A stretch of DNA of 64,000 bases from Cellulomonas wangleii (GTDB lineage Bacteria; Actinomycetota; Actinomycetes; Actinomycetales; Cellulomonadaceae). Location: the NCBI RefSeq assembly GCF_018388445.1, contig NZ_CP074405.1, positions 868,001 through 932,000 of the forward strand, given 5' to 3'. A program made the translations under genes and the position numbers. A model generated the notes under the pieces. The model was not told the DNA's origin, made no database searches, and saw only the letters and a list, made by a program, of their open reading frames with translations. Shown here in pieces: positions 49,182 through 57,867 of the stretch (its first letter is position 1; each line of letters starts with the position of its first letter).

Positions 49182-50573
49182 ATGACCGGACTCGATCTCG
49201 CCCAGCAGAAGATGCGTGACGCGGGCGTCCCCGCCGCCGCCGTCGACGTGTTCACCCGGTTCTACGGACTCCTGGAGTCGGGGAGCACGGGGATCGTCCG
49301 CGAGTCGGACGTCGACCCCCTCGCGGACGTCCCGCACCTCGACGACCTCGAGGTCGACGACGCGGCGGCCGCGGACGCCCTCGCACGCACCGCCGTCATC
49401 AAGCTCAACGGCGGGCTCGGCACGTCGATGGGCATGGACCGCGCCAAGTCGCTGCTGCCCGTGCGCGGCAGCCGCACGTTCCTCGACGTGACCGCCGACC
49501 AGGTGCTCGCGGCGCGCGAGGCGACGGGTGCGCGGCTCCCGCTGGTGCTGATGAACTCGTTCCGCACCCGGGACGACAGCCTGGCGGCGCTGGCGGCGTA
49601 CCCGCAGCTCGCCGTCGACGGCGTCCCGCTGGACTTCCTGCAGAACCGTGAGCCCAAGCTGCTGGTCGACGGCCTGACGCCCGTGGCGTGGGACGCCGAC
49701 CCGACGCTGGAGTGGTGCCCGCCCGGGCACGGCGACCTCTACCCGGCGCTGTACGCGTCCGGCGTGCTGGACGCCCTGCTCGCCGCCGGCTTCCGGTACG
49801 CGTCCGTCTCCAACTCCGACAACCTCGGGGCGACGCCCGACGCCCGGGTCGCCGGCTGGTTCGCCGCGTCGGGTGCTCCGTTCGCGGCCGAGGTCGCGCG
49901 GCGTACGCCCGCGGACCGCAAGGGGGGTCACCTGGTGGTGCGCCGCTCCGACGGGCGGATCGTGCTGCGGGAGTCCGCGCAGACCGCGCCCGAGGACGCC
50001 GACGCCGCGGCCGACATCGCGACGCATGCCTACTTCAACACGAACAACCTGTGGCTCGACCTCGAGGCGCTGTCCGCGGAGCTGGAGCGCACCGGCGGCG
50101 TCCTGGACCTGCCGCTGATCCGCAACGAGAAGCACGTCGACCCCACCGACCGCACGTCCCCGAAGGTCGTGCAGGTGGAGTCCGCGATGGGGGCGGCCAT
50201 CGAGGTCTTCGACGGCGCCGCCGTCCTGGAGGTCGGCCGTGAGCGCTTCCTGCCGGTGAAGACGACGAACGACCTGCTCGTCCTGCGCTCCGACGTCTAC
50301 GCGGAGGACGACGCCCATCGCCTGGTCGCCGTCGTCGACGCACCGTTCGTCGACCTGGACCCGGCGCACTACGCGCTCGTGGGCGAGTTCGACACCCGCG
50401 TGCCGCACGTGCCGTCGCTGCGGGGTGCCACGTCCCTGCGGGTCCGGGGGGACTGGTCCCTGGGTCGCGGCGTGGCGGTCGTCGGTGACGCGGAGCTGAC
50501 GGGCGAGGGCGGCACGGTCCCCGACGGCGCCACGCTGGTCGCGGACGTCTCCGCGGACGCGGTCCGCGCCTGA
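49182..50573 (+). CDS. UTP-glucose-1-phosphate uridylyltransferase, eukaryotic (UDPGP) type
   Basis: A 463-residue nucleotidyltransferase making UDP-glucose. The UDPGP-family signature K74-L-N-G-G-L-G80-TSMGMDRAKSLL, PLDFLQNREPKLLVDG, WCPPGHGDLYPALYASG, FRYASVSNSDNLGAT and KVVQVESAMGAAIEVF identify the eukaryotic-type enzyme rather than bacterial GalU. A C-terminal beta-helix part follows. Other actinobacteria with the Glp/RimJ cluster carry galU there, so this enzyme may stand in for it. ATG 49182 is leaderless (TAACGT six bases upstream). UDP-glucose would feed glycogen, wall-polymer and trehalose metabolism. Confidence 0.88.
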   Translation: MTGLDLAQQKMRDAGVPAAAVDVFTRFYGLLESGSTGIVRESDVDPLADVPHLDDLEVDDAAAADALARTAVIKLNGGLGTSMGMDRAKSLLPVRGSRTFLDVTADQVLAAREATGARLPLVLMNSFRTRDDSLAALAAYPQLAVDGVPLDFLQNREPKLLVDGLTPVAWDADPTLEWCPPGHGDLYPALYASGVLDALLAAGFRYASVSNSDNLGATPDARVAGWFAASGAPFAAEVARRTPADRKGGHLVVRRSDGRIVLRESAQTAPEDADAAADIATHAYFNTNNLWLDLEALSAELERTGGVLDLPLIRNEKHVDPTDRTSPKVVQVESAMGAAIEVFDGAAVLEVGRERFLPVKTTNDLLVLRSDVYAEDDAHRLVAVVDAPFVDLDPAHYALVGEFDTRVPHVPSLRGATSLRVRGDWSLGRGVAVVGDAELTGEGGTVPDGATLVADVSADAVRA

Positions 50574-50610
50574 CCGGCACGGGGACCCTGCGCGCACAGC
50601 CTGCACGCAC

Positions 50611-50653
50611 GAGGGCCGGCACCCGGCGTCCTGCGCCGTGGGTGCCGGCCCTC
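50611..50653. terminator. Hairpin terminator
   Basis: A perfect 14-bp stem (50611-50624 with 50640-50653) and a 15-base loop lie between the convergent pyrophosphorylase and GlsB-type genes, serving both. Confidence 0.82.
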
Positions 50654-50677
50654 GCGTCCGTGCTGGTCGGCCGCTGG

Positions 50678-50944
50678 TCAGCGGCGCTTGCCGGCCCAGC
50701 TCGCGTAGATGATGACGAAGACCGCCGCGAGCACGACCTGCAGCAGGATCTCGATCCAGTCGATGCCATCGGTGACCTCGACGCCGATGACCTGCGCGAG
50801 CCACGTGCCGATGAGCGCGGCCACGATCCCGATGATGATCGTCACCAGGATCGAGATGTTCTGCTTGCCGCGCACCACGAGGCGGCCGAGCGCGCCGATG
50901 ATGGCGCCGACGACGATGGCGCTGATGATTCCGCTGATGCCCAT
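50678..50944 (-). CDS. GlsB/YeaQ/YmgE-family membrane protein
   Basis: An 88-residue protein with three hydrophobic helices: IISAIVVGAIIGALGRLVV, ILVTIIIGIVAALIGTWLAQ, and a last helix ILLQVVLAAVFVIIYASW. The G-x-x-G-x-hydrophobic pattern (GAIIGALGRL; GIVAALIGTWL) is the hallmark of this stress-associated family, sometimes called transglycosylase-associated protein. Its molecular role is unknown. Start ATG 50944 has GAGGAG 5 bases upstream. Confidence 0.87.
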   Translation of the reverse strand: MGISGIISAIVVGAIIGALGRLVVRGKQNISILVTIIIGIVAALIGTWLAQVIGVEVTDGIDWIEILLQVVLAAVFVIIYASWAGKRR

Positions 50945-51142
50945 GTCCACTCCTCGGTGTGTCAGGACCGTTGCCCGGTCTGCGAGGAACCTAGGGCAAC
51001 CGGGACGAATCCGCCTCCCGAACGGGCGTTCCGTCGCGCCGGGTCCGCCCGGTCCGGTCGCATCCGGCGCGAAACGGGCACCGACGCCGTCGTGACGGGT
51101 AGGTTCGAGCGGGGGTCCCGTCCGCCGTCCCGGAGGAGTGCC

Positions 51143-52612
51143 GTGTCCGACCCGATCACGGTGGTGCCCGCACCGCTCGTCGTCCGGCCCTCGGCCCGCC
51201 GGCCGTACGTCATCACGGGTTCCACGACCGTCGTCGTCGACGCCGACGAGCAGCTGGTGCCCGTCGCCGTGCTGACCGCGGACCTGCTGGGCCGCGTCAG
51301 CGGCCGGGCCGTGGAGATCCGCCACGCCGGGCCCGACGCGCCGGGGGTCGTGCGCATGCGGCTCGTGACGGACCTGCCGCCGGGGCCGGAGACCTACCGC
51401 GTCGTCGTGGGCGACGGGCGGGTGCGGCTGGAGGCGCGGACCACCGACGGCCTCGTGCACGCGGTGGTGACGCTGCGCCAGCTGCTGCGCGAGCGTCCCG
51501 ACGGGGGTGTCGAGGTCGGGGCCGTCCACATCGAGGACGCGCCGCGCTACCCGTGGCGCGGCCTGTCGTTGGACGTGGCGCGGCACTTCGTGAGCGTGGC
51601 GGACCTCAAGGTCGTCATGGGGCTCATGGGCCACTACAAGCTCAACGTGCTGCACCTGCACCTGACCGACGACCAGGCGTGGCGCCTGGACATGCCGTCG
51701 CGACCCGAGCTGGTCCGGCGCTCCAGCGCGCACTCGGTGGGCGGCGACCCGGGCGGTCACTACTCGGCGGCGGACTGGGACGAGATCCTGGCGTACGCCC
51801 GGGCGCGTGCCATCCGCGTGGTCCCCGAGATCGACGTGCCCGGTCACGTCAACGCCGCGCTGCACGCGTACGGCGAGCTCAACCCGGACGGGCAGCCCGC
51901 CGCGGAGTACCTGGGCACCGACGTCGGCTTCTCCCGGCTGCACGACGACCTGCCGGCCACGCACGAGTTCCTCGTCGACGTCTTCGGTGACCTGGCGGAG
52001 ATGACCCCCGGCAGCCACGTGCACATCGGCGGCGACGAGGTCCTGACGATGGAACCGGACGAGTACGCGCGCCTGGTGCGCGCGGCGTCCGCGGCGGTGA
52101 CCGCCCACGGCAAGCGCGTGGTCGGGTGGCAGGAGGTGGCGCACGTGCCGGACCTGCCGGCCGGGACGGTCGTGCAGTACTGGGACACCCGGGGTGACGC
52201 CGAGCCGTTCGTCGCGGCCGCGCGTGCCGGGGCGCGGATCCTGCTCTCACCGGCGCCGCGGGTCTACCTGGACATGCGGTACGGGCCCGGGTTCCCGCTC
52301 GGTCAGGAGTGGGCCGGGTTCGTCGAGCTGCGTGACGCCTACGAGTGGGAGCCCGCGGAGCTGGTGGAAGGGCTGCCGCCCGAGGCGGTGGTCGGCGTCG
52401 AGGCCGCGCTCTGGACCGAGACGCTGCGGACCCTGGACGACCTGACGACGATGCTGCTGCCGCGGCTCGCTGCCGTCGCCGAGGTCGCGTGGAGCGCGCC
52501 CGAGCACCGCGACCACGACGACCTGGTGCGGCGGCTGCGGGCGCACGGCCGGCACTGGGACCGCACCGGCCTGGCGTGGCACCGCACCCCGCAGGGCACC
52601 TGGGACGACTGA
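51143..52612 (+). CDS. Glycoside hydrolase family 20 beta-N-acetylhexosaminidase
   Basis: A 489-residue enzyme releasing terminal N-acetylhexosamines. The N-terminal GH20b domain (~1-130) is followed by a TIM-barrel: YPWRGLSLDVARHFVSVADL, NVLHLHLTDDQAWRL, VVPEIDVPGHVNAAL and the catalytic pair D298-E299 in HIGGDEV. There is no signal peptide, so it is probably cytosolic and acts on chitobiose or wall-derived sugars. Start GTG 51143 has GGAGGAG at 51132-51138. It is convergent with the mannosyltransferase gene, 6 bases apart. Confidence 0.9.
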   Translation: MSDPITVVPAPLVVRPSARRPYVITGSTTVVVDADEQLVPVAVLTADLLGRVSGRAVEIRHAGPDAPGVVRMRLVTDLPPGPETYRVVVGDGRVRLEARTTDGLVHAVVTLRQLLRERPDGGVEVGAVHIEDAPRYPWRGLSLDVARHFVSVADLKVVMGLMGHYKLNVLHLHLTDDQAWRLDMPSRPELVRRSSAHSVGGDPGGHYSAADWDEILAYARARAIRVVPEIDVPGHVNAALHAYGELNPDGQPAAEYLGTDVGFSRLHDDLPATHEFLVDVFGDLAEMTPGSHVHIGGDEVLTMEPDEYARLVRAASAAVTAHGKRVVGWQEVAHVPDLPAGTVVQYWDTRGDAEPFVAAARAGARILLSPAPRVYLDMRYGPGFPLGQEWAGFVELRDAYEWEPAELVEGLPPEAVVGVEAALWTETLRTLDDLTTMLLPRLAAVAEVAWSAPEHRDHDDLVRRLRAHGRHWDRTGLAWHRTPQGTWDD

Positions 52613-52618
52613 CGCCCG

Positions 52619-54478
52619 TCAGATCCAGGTGGGCAGCCACATCCGCATGTGCCACTGCTCCCACGGGATGACCCAGGCCGACCAGACCGGGTAGAAGAAG
52701 AGCCCGACGCCCACGACCACCGCGACGAACACCCCGACGGCGGCGATCGTCCAGCGCCGTGCGCGGACCTCCCGCGCGCTGCCGTCGGGCTCGACCTGAG
52801 GGCCGACCAGGAGCCCCAGGACGTACACGAGCGTGAGCACCACCCACGGCACGAACGCGACGCTGTAGAACGTGAAGATCGTGCGGTGCATGTAGGCGAA
52901 CCACGGCAGCCAGCCGGCGACCAGCCCGGACAGCACCGCCCCGGCGCGCCAGTCGCGGTAGCGCACCAGCCAGAACAGCGCGACGAGGACCGCGGCCGCC
53001 CCGGCCCACCAGATGACCGGGTTGCCGACGGACACGATCGCCTGCGAGCAGGTCGCCGCACCGCACGCCTGCTCCGCGGCCTCACCGGTCAGGCCGGACA
53101 CCTCGGTGGGGTACCAGAACGACGTGGGCCGCCACTGCACGATCCAGCCCAGCGGTCCGGCCGCGTAGCCGTGGGGGGTCTCCAGGGTGGTGTGGTACCG
53201 CCACATGTCCTGGTGGTAGGCGAGCAGCGAGCGCAGCGCCGGGGGCAGCCACTGCACCCCCTGGCCCGGGTTCGCCTCCGCCCAGTGGCGGTTCCACCCG
53301 TTGTCGGTGGCGAACCAGCCCGCCCACGACGCGAGGTACGTCGCGGCGGCCGTGGGGACCATGACGAGGAACGCGACGACGGCGTCCTTGACCAGCGTCG
53401 CGCGCACCCAGGGCCGCACCCCCGCGCTGCGGCGTGCCGTGGCGTCCCACAGGACGGTGAGCAGGCCGAACACGGCGAGGAAGTACAGCCCGGACCACTT
53501 GGTGCCGATCGCCAGGCCCAGCAGCACGCCGGCCGCCAGGCGCCACCAGCGCCAGCCGAGACCGGGTCCCCAGCGCAGCGGGCCGCCGCCGTCGAGGATC
53601 GCGGCCGTGCGCACGGCCAGGCGCCGACGGGCCTGCTCCCGGTCCAGCAGCAGGCAGCCGAACGCGGCGAGCGCGAAGAACATGAGGAACGGGTCCAGCA
53701 GGCTGATGCGTGACTGGACGATCGCCTGGCCGTCGAGCGCGAGGAAGAGGCCGGCGACCGTGCCCAGCGCGGTCGACGCGAACAGGCGCCGCGCGATGCG
53801 GGCGATCATCAGCACCGCGAGCGTCCCGCAGACCGCCGCCGCCAGCCGCCATGCCACGGAGCTCTCGACGCCGCCGCCCAGCTGGATGCCGAGCGCGATC
53901 ATCCACTTGCCGACGGGCGGGTGGACGACGTACGCCGGGTCGGCGTTGAGCACGCTCGTGTCGCCGGCCTCGAACTGCGGGTTGGAGTCCGCGACCCACG
54001 TGGCCTCGTAGCCGTGGACGAGCAGCGAGTACGCGTCCTTGACGTAGTACGTCTCGTCGAAGACGAGGCGGTGGGGGCGGCCCAGGTCCCACAGCCGCAG
54101 GAAGCCGGCGAGGGCGGTGACGCCCAGCGCCCACAGCCAGCCGTGCAGGCGCGCACGGGGAGTCGCGTCCAGGGCGAGCGTGTCCGCCCCGAGCAGGCGA
54201 CGCAGCAGCCGCGGCTCGTTCGGCTCGACGTCCGCGGGCGCCGCCGTCCCGGGGTCGTCGCCGGTGGGGTCGGTACCGGTCGGGTCGGGGACGGTCGCGG
54301 GCTCGGCCGCGGTCGTCGTCCCCGGCTCGTGCCCGGTGGTCGGTGCGGGTGTGCCGTCCGGCGCGTCGGGGTCCGGGTCGGTCACCGACGCGGGGGGCAG
54401 CGTGTCCGCGGCGGCGGCGTGCGGGGCCGCTGCCCGGGCCCGGGGCGCGCGTGCGGTGTCGTCGTCGTCGGTCGGCAC
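52619..54478 (-). CDS. Protein O-mannosyltransferase (PMT, GT39)
   Basis: A 619-residue polytopic membrane enzyme that transfers mannose from polyprenyl-phosphate-mannose to exported proteins. A disordered acidic N-terminus (~100 residues) precedes about ten membrane helices. The catalytic loop LVFDETYYVKDAYSLLVHGY contains the essential Asp-Glu pair, VVHPPVGKWMIALGI follows, and the C-terminal PMT_4TMC region includes SFWYPTEVSG and HRTIFTFYSVAFVPWVVLTL. The gene is back-to-back with rsmI, as Rv1002c/Rv1003 in mycobacteria. GTG 54478 is leaderless (TACGAT six bases upstream). Confidence 0.9.
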   Translation of the reverse strand: MPTDDDDTARAPRARAAAPHAAAADTLPPASVTDPDPDAPDGTPAPTTGHEPGTTTAAEPATVPDPTGTDPTGDDPGTAAPADVEPNEPRLLRRLLGADTLALDATPRARLHGWLWALGVTALAGFLRLWDLGRPHRLVFDETYYVKDAYSLLVHGYEATWVADSNPQFEAGDTSVLNADPAYVVHPPVGKWMIALGIQLGGGVESSVAWRLAAAVCGTLAVLMIARIARRLFASTALGTVAGLFLALDGQAIVQSRISLLDPFLMFFALAAFGCLLLDREQARRRLAVRTAAILDGGGPLRWGPGLGWRWWRLAAGVLLGLAIGTKWSGLYFLAVFGLLTVLWDATARRSAGVRPWVRATLVKDAVVAFLVMVPTAAATYLASWAGWFATDNGWNRHWAEANPGQGVQWLPPALRSLLAYHQDMWRYHTTLETPHGYAAGPLGWIVQWRPTSFWYPTEVSGLTGEAAEQACGAATCSQAIVSVGNPVIWWAGAAAVLVALFWLVRYRDWRAGAVLSGLVAGWLPWFAYMHRTIFTFYSVAFVPWVVLTLVYVLGLLVGPQVEPDGSAREVRARRWTIAAVGVFVAVVVGVGLFFYPVWSAWVIPWEQWHMRMWLPTWI

Positions 54479-54548
54479 CGGGCCATCGTAGAGGTACCCG
54501 GACCGGGGCGTTCCGGGCGTCCCCCGGCCGTGGTGGCAGGCTGGTCCG

Positions 54549-55520
54549 GTGACCCCGTCGCCCGCCGCCGCACCCACGCCCCACCCCGCCGCCGCGGACG
54601 AGCCGACCGCGGACGAGCCGACCGCGGACGAGCCGACCACCGACGGCCCGCCCGTCGCCCCCGCCCGCTCGCTGCGACCCGGGCAGGGCGCGCTCGTCCT
54701 CGCGGCCACGCCCATCGGGGACGCCGAGGACGCGTCGGTGCGGCTGCGGCGCCTGCTGGCCGAGGCCGACGTCGTGGCCGCGGAGGACACGCGCCGCACC
54801 CGTGCGCTGGCCGCGCGCCTCGGGGTGAGCATCGGCGGGCGGGTCGTCAGCCACCACGAGCACAACGAGTCGGGGCGGTCCGACGAGCTGCTCGACGTCG
54901 TCGCGGCGGGCGGCACCGTCCTGGTCGTCACGGACGCGGGCATGCCGACGGTGTCGGACCCGGGCTTCCGGGCCGTGCAGGCCGCGGTCGCCGCCGGGCT
55001 GCCGGTCACGGTGGCACCCGGGCCCAGCGCCGTCCTCGCGGCGCTCGCGCTGTCCGGCCTGCCGACCGACCGGTTCTGCTTCGAGGGCTTCCTGCCGCGT
55101 CGCGCCGGGGACAGGGCGCGCGCCCTGGCGGCCCTGGCCGGCGAGCGCCGCACGATCGTGCTCTTCGAGGCGCCCCACCGGGTGGCCGAGGCGCTCGACG
55201 CGCTGGTCGAGGCGTTCGGTCCCGAGCGGCCGGGCGCCGTGTGCCGCGAGCTGACCAAGACGTACGAGGAGGTGCGTCGCGGTCCGCTGGCCGAGCTCGC
55301 GGCCTGGGCGCACGCCGGCGACGTGCGCGGCGAGGTCGTGCTGGTCGTCGGGGGCGCGCCGCAGGGTGGTCCCCGTGGCGTCGAGGAGCTGGTGCCGGAG
55401 GTGCTGGCGCGCGTGGACGGCGGGGAGCGGCTCAAGACCGTCGTCGCGGAGGTCGCCGAGGCGACGGGCGTGCCCAAGCGGGACCTCTACGCGGCGGCAC
55501 TCGCCTCCCGGACCCCCTGA
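54549..55520 (+). CDS. 16S rRNA 2'-O-ribose C1402 methyltransferase RsmI
   Basis: A 323-residue SAM-dependent methyltransferase of the tetrapyrrole-methylase fold. After an unusual N-terminal extension come LVLAATPIGDAEDASVRLRR (normally ATPIGN), AAEDTRRTRAL, VVSHHEHNES, VLVVTDAGMPTVSDPGFRAV, and VAPGPSAVLAALALSGLPTD followed by RFCFEGFLPRR. It modifies C1402 in the decoding centre. The N-terminal extension contains three ADEPT repeats encoded by a 15-base tandem repeat (about 54594-54640). GTG 54549 is leaderless (CAGGCT six bases upstream). Confidence 0.93.
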   Translation: MTPSPAAAPTPHPAAADEPTADEPTADEPTTDGPPVAPARSLRPGQGALVLAATPIGDAEDASVRLRRLLAEADVVAAEDTRRTRALAARLGVSIGGRVVSHHEHNESGRSDELLDVVAAGGTVLVVTDAGMPTVSDPGFRAVQAAVAAGLPVTVAPGPSAVLAALALSGLPTDRFCFEGFLPRRAGDRARALAALAGERRTIVLFEAPHRVAEALDALVEAFGPERPGAVCRELTKTYEEVRRGPLAELAAWAHAGDVRGEVVLVVGGAPQGGPRGVEELVPEVLARVDGGERLKTVVAEVAEATGVPKRDLYAAALASRTP

Positions 55521-55577
55521 CGCGGGATCCGGGCGCCCGAGCGCGACGCCGGACCCCGGTGCCGCGGCCCGCCGACG

Positions 55578-56171
55578 TCAGAGGAGGCCGGACTCCACGA
55601 GCTCGGCACCCGCGGCCGCCATCGCCGCGCGCGCGGCCGCACCCTGCTCCGGGGTCACCGGGACGGTGAGGTCCGTCAGCACGCGGGTGCGCAGGCCGAG
55701 GCCCAGCGCGTCGAGCGCGGTCGCCCGCACGCAGTGCGACTCGGCGATGCCCACCACGTCGACGTCGCCCACCCCCGCCTCCTGCAGCACGGTGGCCAGC
55801 AGGCGGCCGTCGGCGTCGACGCCCTCGAACCCGGAGTACGCCGCCGCGTACTCGCCCTTGCGCACGCTGACGTCGGGGCGCAGGTCCGCCAGTGCGGGGT
55901 GCAGCTCGGCCTCGGGGGTGCCGGCCACGGCGTGCGGCGGCCAGGTGTCGACGTAGTCGGGCGTCGCCGAGAAGTGCGTGCCCGGGTCGACGTGCCAGTC
56001 CTGCGTCGTCACGACCAGGTCGTACCGGTCCCGGTGCGCGGCCGCGTAGTCGGCGATCGCCCGGGCGACGGCGTCGCCACCGGCCACCGCCAGCGCCCCG
56101 CCCTCGCAGAAGGTCGGCTGCACGTCGACGACGACCAGTGCGCGTCGCGGGGCCCCTGTCACGTCACTCAT
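55578..56171 (-). CDS. Nicotinamidase
   Basis: A 197-residue isochorismatase-fold amidase converting nicotinamide to nicotinate in NAD recycling. The catalytic triad is visible: Asp in VVVDVQPTF, Lys in VRKGEYAAAYSGFEG, and Cys in GIAESHCVRATALDALG; the metal-site region is TTQDWHVDPGTHFS. Family members also activate pyrazinamide. The ATG at 56171 is preferred, with GAGGAT seven bases upstream; an in-frame ATG at 56180 would add three residues. It is divergent from the sugar-dehydrogenase gene. Confidence 0.9.
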   Translation of the reverse strand: MSDVTGAPRRALVVVDVQPTFCEGGALAVAGGDAVARAIADYAAAHRDRYDLVVTTQDWHVDPGTHFSATPDYVDTWPPHAVAGTPEAELHPALADLRPDVSVRKGEYAAAYSGFEGVDADGRLLATVLQEAGVGDVDVVGIAESHCVRATALDALGLGLRTRVLTDLTVPVTPEQGAAARAAMAAAGAELVESGLL

Positions 56172-56240
56172 GGGCGCCATCCTCACCCCTGACGGGCCCG
56201 ACGCGCTGCACGACGCGGCGCCGCCCGGCACAGTGGGGCG

Positions 56241-57503
56241 ATGGACGCGGGCGGTGCGGTGCGGCGACGCGGCCCGGGGCGACCCGCTGCGGGCCCGGCC
56301 GTCGCCGCGGCGCTGCCCCTCGCCCTCGCGCTCGCGGGCTGCACCGGGGGGCCGCCGCCCGCACCCACCGTCCCGGCCACCGTCCCGTCCGCCGCCGCGT
56401 CGCCGTCGTCGCCCGCCTCGCCGTCCGCGGCGCCCCCGGAGGCGTCCGCCCTGGTCCGTGACGTCCCGACGGTCGCGGTCACGTCGGTCCAGGACGTCGC
56501 CACGGGCCTGGACGTGCCGTGGGGCCTGGCGTTCCTCCCCGACGGCCGGGGACTGGTGACGCTGCGGGACGCGGCGCGCCTCGTCCTTGTGGGGGCGGAC
56601 GGGACGGTCACGGACGTGACGGGCCCGGGGGCCGACGCGATCGCGGACGCGACCGTGGCGCAGGGGGAGGGCGGCCTGCTGGGTGTCGCGGTCGTCCCGG
56701 GGTCGGCGGGCGGACCCGTCGACGTGGTCGTGTACCTGACGTCCTCGCAGGACAACCGGGTCCTGCGGGCGACGCTCGACGGCACGGTGCTCGGGCCGGC
56801 GCGCGTGGTGGTCGAGGGGATCCCCCGCGGGCGCAACCACAACGGTGGGCGGCTGGCCTTCGGGCCGGACGGGCACCTGTACGTCACGACCGGGGACACG
56901 TACGAGACCGGGCTCGCCCCGGACCCGGACAGCCTGGGCGGCAAGGTGCTGCGGGTGACCGCCGACGGCGCACCGGCCCCGGGCAACCCGGACCCGTCCT
57001 CGCCGGTGTGGACGCGCGGGCACCGCAACGTCCAGGGCATCGCGTGGGCGCCGGACGGGCGCGCGTTCGCCTCCGAGCTCGGTCAGGACACCTGGGACGA
57101 GCTCAACGTGCTGCGCGCGGGAGCCGACCACGGCTGGCCGACCGTGGAGGGTCGCGGCGGTGCGGCGCGAGGGTTCGCCGACCCGGTGGCGGTGTGGGCG
57201 ACGGCGGACGCCTCACCGTCCGGGATCGCGGTGACCGACGAGGGTGTGTACGTCGCCGGCCTGCGCGGACGCACGCTCTGGCGGGTGCCGCTGCGCCCCC
57301 TCGACGCCGCGTCCCTCGCCGACCCGGCGGCGGACGCGGCGGGTGTGGGGGACCCGCAGCCGCTGCTGGCCGACGAGCACGGCCGGCTGCGCGCCGTCGA
57401 GGTCGCGCCGGACGGCTCGCTGTGGGTGCTGACCGGCAACACGGACGGCCGCGGGGACCCCGCCGCCGGCGACGACCGGGTCCTGCGCGTCACGGTCGGC
57501 TGA
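56241..57503 (+). CDS. PQQ-dependent sugar dehydrogenase-type lipoprotein (GSDH family)
   Basis: A 420-residue exported protein. The signal ends in the lipobox LALAGC, followed by a Ser/Pro/Ala linker. The six-bladed beta-propeller shows the GSDH/sorbosone dehydrogenase motifs VPWGLAFLPDG, GEGGLLGVAVVPG, IPRGRNHNGGRLAFGPDG, WTRGHRNVQGIAWAPDG and SELGQDTWDELNVL, and its His/Arg positions are consistent with PQQ and calcium binding. It would oxidise aldoses at the cell surface if PQQ is available. ATG 56241 has CACAGT six bases upstream, indicating leaderless transcription. Confidence 0.87.
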   Translation: MDAGGAVRRRGPGRPAAGPAVAAALPLALALAGCTGGPPPAPTVPATVPSAAASPSSPASPSAAPPEASALVRDVPTVAVTSVQDVATGLDVPWGLAFLPDGRGLVTLRDAARLVLVGADGTVTDVTGPGADAIADATVAQGEGGLLGVAVVPGSAGGPVDVVVYLTSSQDNRVLRATLDGTVLGPARVVVEGIPRGRNHNGGRLAFGPDGHLYVTTGDTYETGLAPDPDSLGGKVLRVTADGAPAPGNPDPSSPVWTRGHRNVQGIAWAPDGRAFASELGQDTWDELNVLRAGADHGWPTVEGRGGAARGFADPVAVWATADASPSGIAVTDEGVYVAGLRGRTLWRVPLRPLDAASLADPAADAAGVGDPQPLLADEHGRLRAVEVAPDGSLWVLTGNTDGRGDPAAGDDRVLRVTVG

Positions 57504-57554
57504 CGTCCGCACATGAGAGACGGCGAAGAGTCCGGCGTGTCCCGGCGTGTGCTG

Positions 57555-57583
57555 TTCGGGCGGAACGTCCCGATCGGTACTGT
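57555..57583 (+). promoter_or_regulatory. Promoter of the small membrane peptide/PH-domain operon
   Basis: TTCGGG (57555-57560), a 17-base spacer and TACTGT (57578-57583) precede the 55-residue membrane peptide gene, giving a leader of about 90 bases. The rest of the 57504-57680 gap shows nothing else. Confidence 0.5.
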
Positions 57584-57680
57584 GTGCGCCGTCCGGTGGC
57601 TGCACCCGCGTCGCCGGCGACCGACCGGACGACGACGGCGGCGGTGACCCCCAGCGACGAGCGACACGGAGGAGCCCACC

Positions 57681-57848
57681 ATGCCGGCGAGGGCCAAGAG
57701 CATCCTCATCTGGATCGTCGTGATCTTCCTGCTCTACGCGGTGGTGACGAACCCCGAGCAGGCGGCGGACGTGGTGCGCTCGATCTGGGACTTCGTGTAC
57801 AGCGCGTTCTCCGGGTTCGCCCGGTTCTTCGACAACCTGTCGTCCTGA
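57681..57848 (+). CDS. Small single-helix membrane peptide
   Basis: A 55-residue peptide: MPARAK, then a hydrophobic helix SILIWIVVIFLLYAVVTNP, then an amphipathic, aromatic segment (VVRSIWDFVYSAFSGFARFF) and DNLSS. GGAGGAG at 57669-57675 is well placed for ATG 57681. The PH-domain membrane protein begins 19 bases downstream, so the two are very probably co-translated and may work together at the membrane. I recall similar short peptides in front of PH-domain genes in other actinobacteria, with no known function. Confidence 0.72.
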   Translation: MPARAKSILIWIVVIFLLYAVVTNPEQAADVVRSIWDFVYSAFSGFARFFDNLSS

Positions 57849-57867
57849 CGGCCCGGGGGGTGACGAC

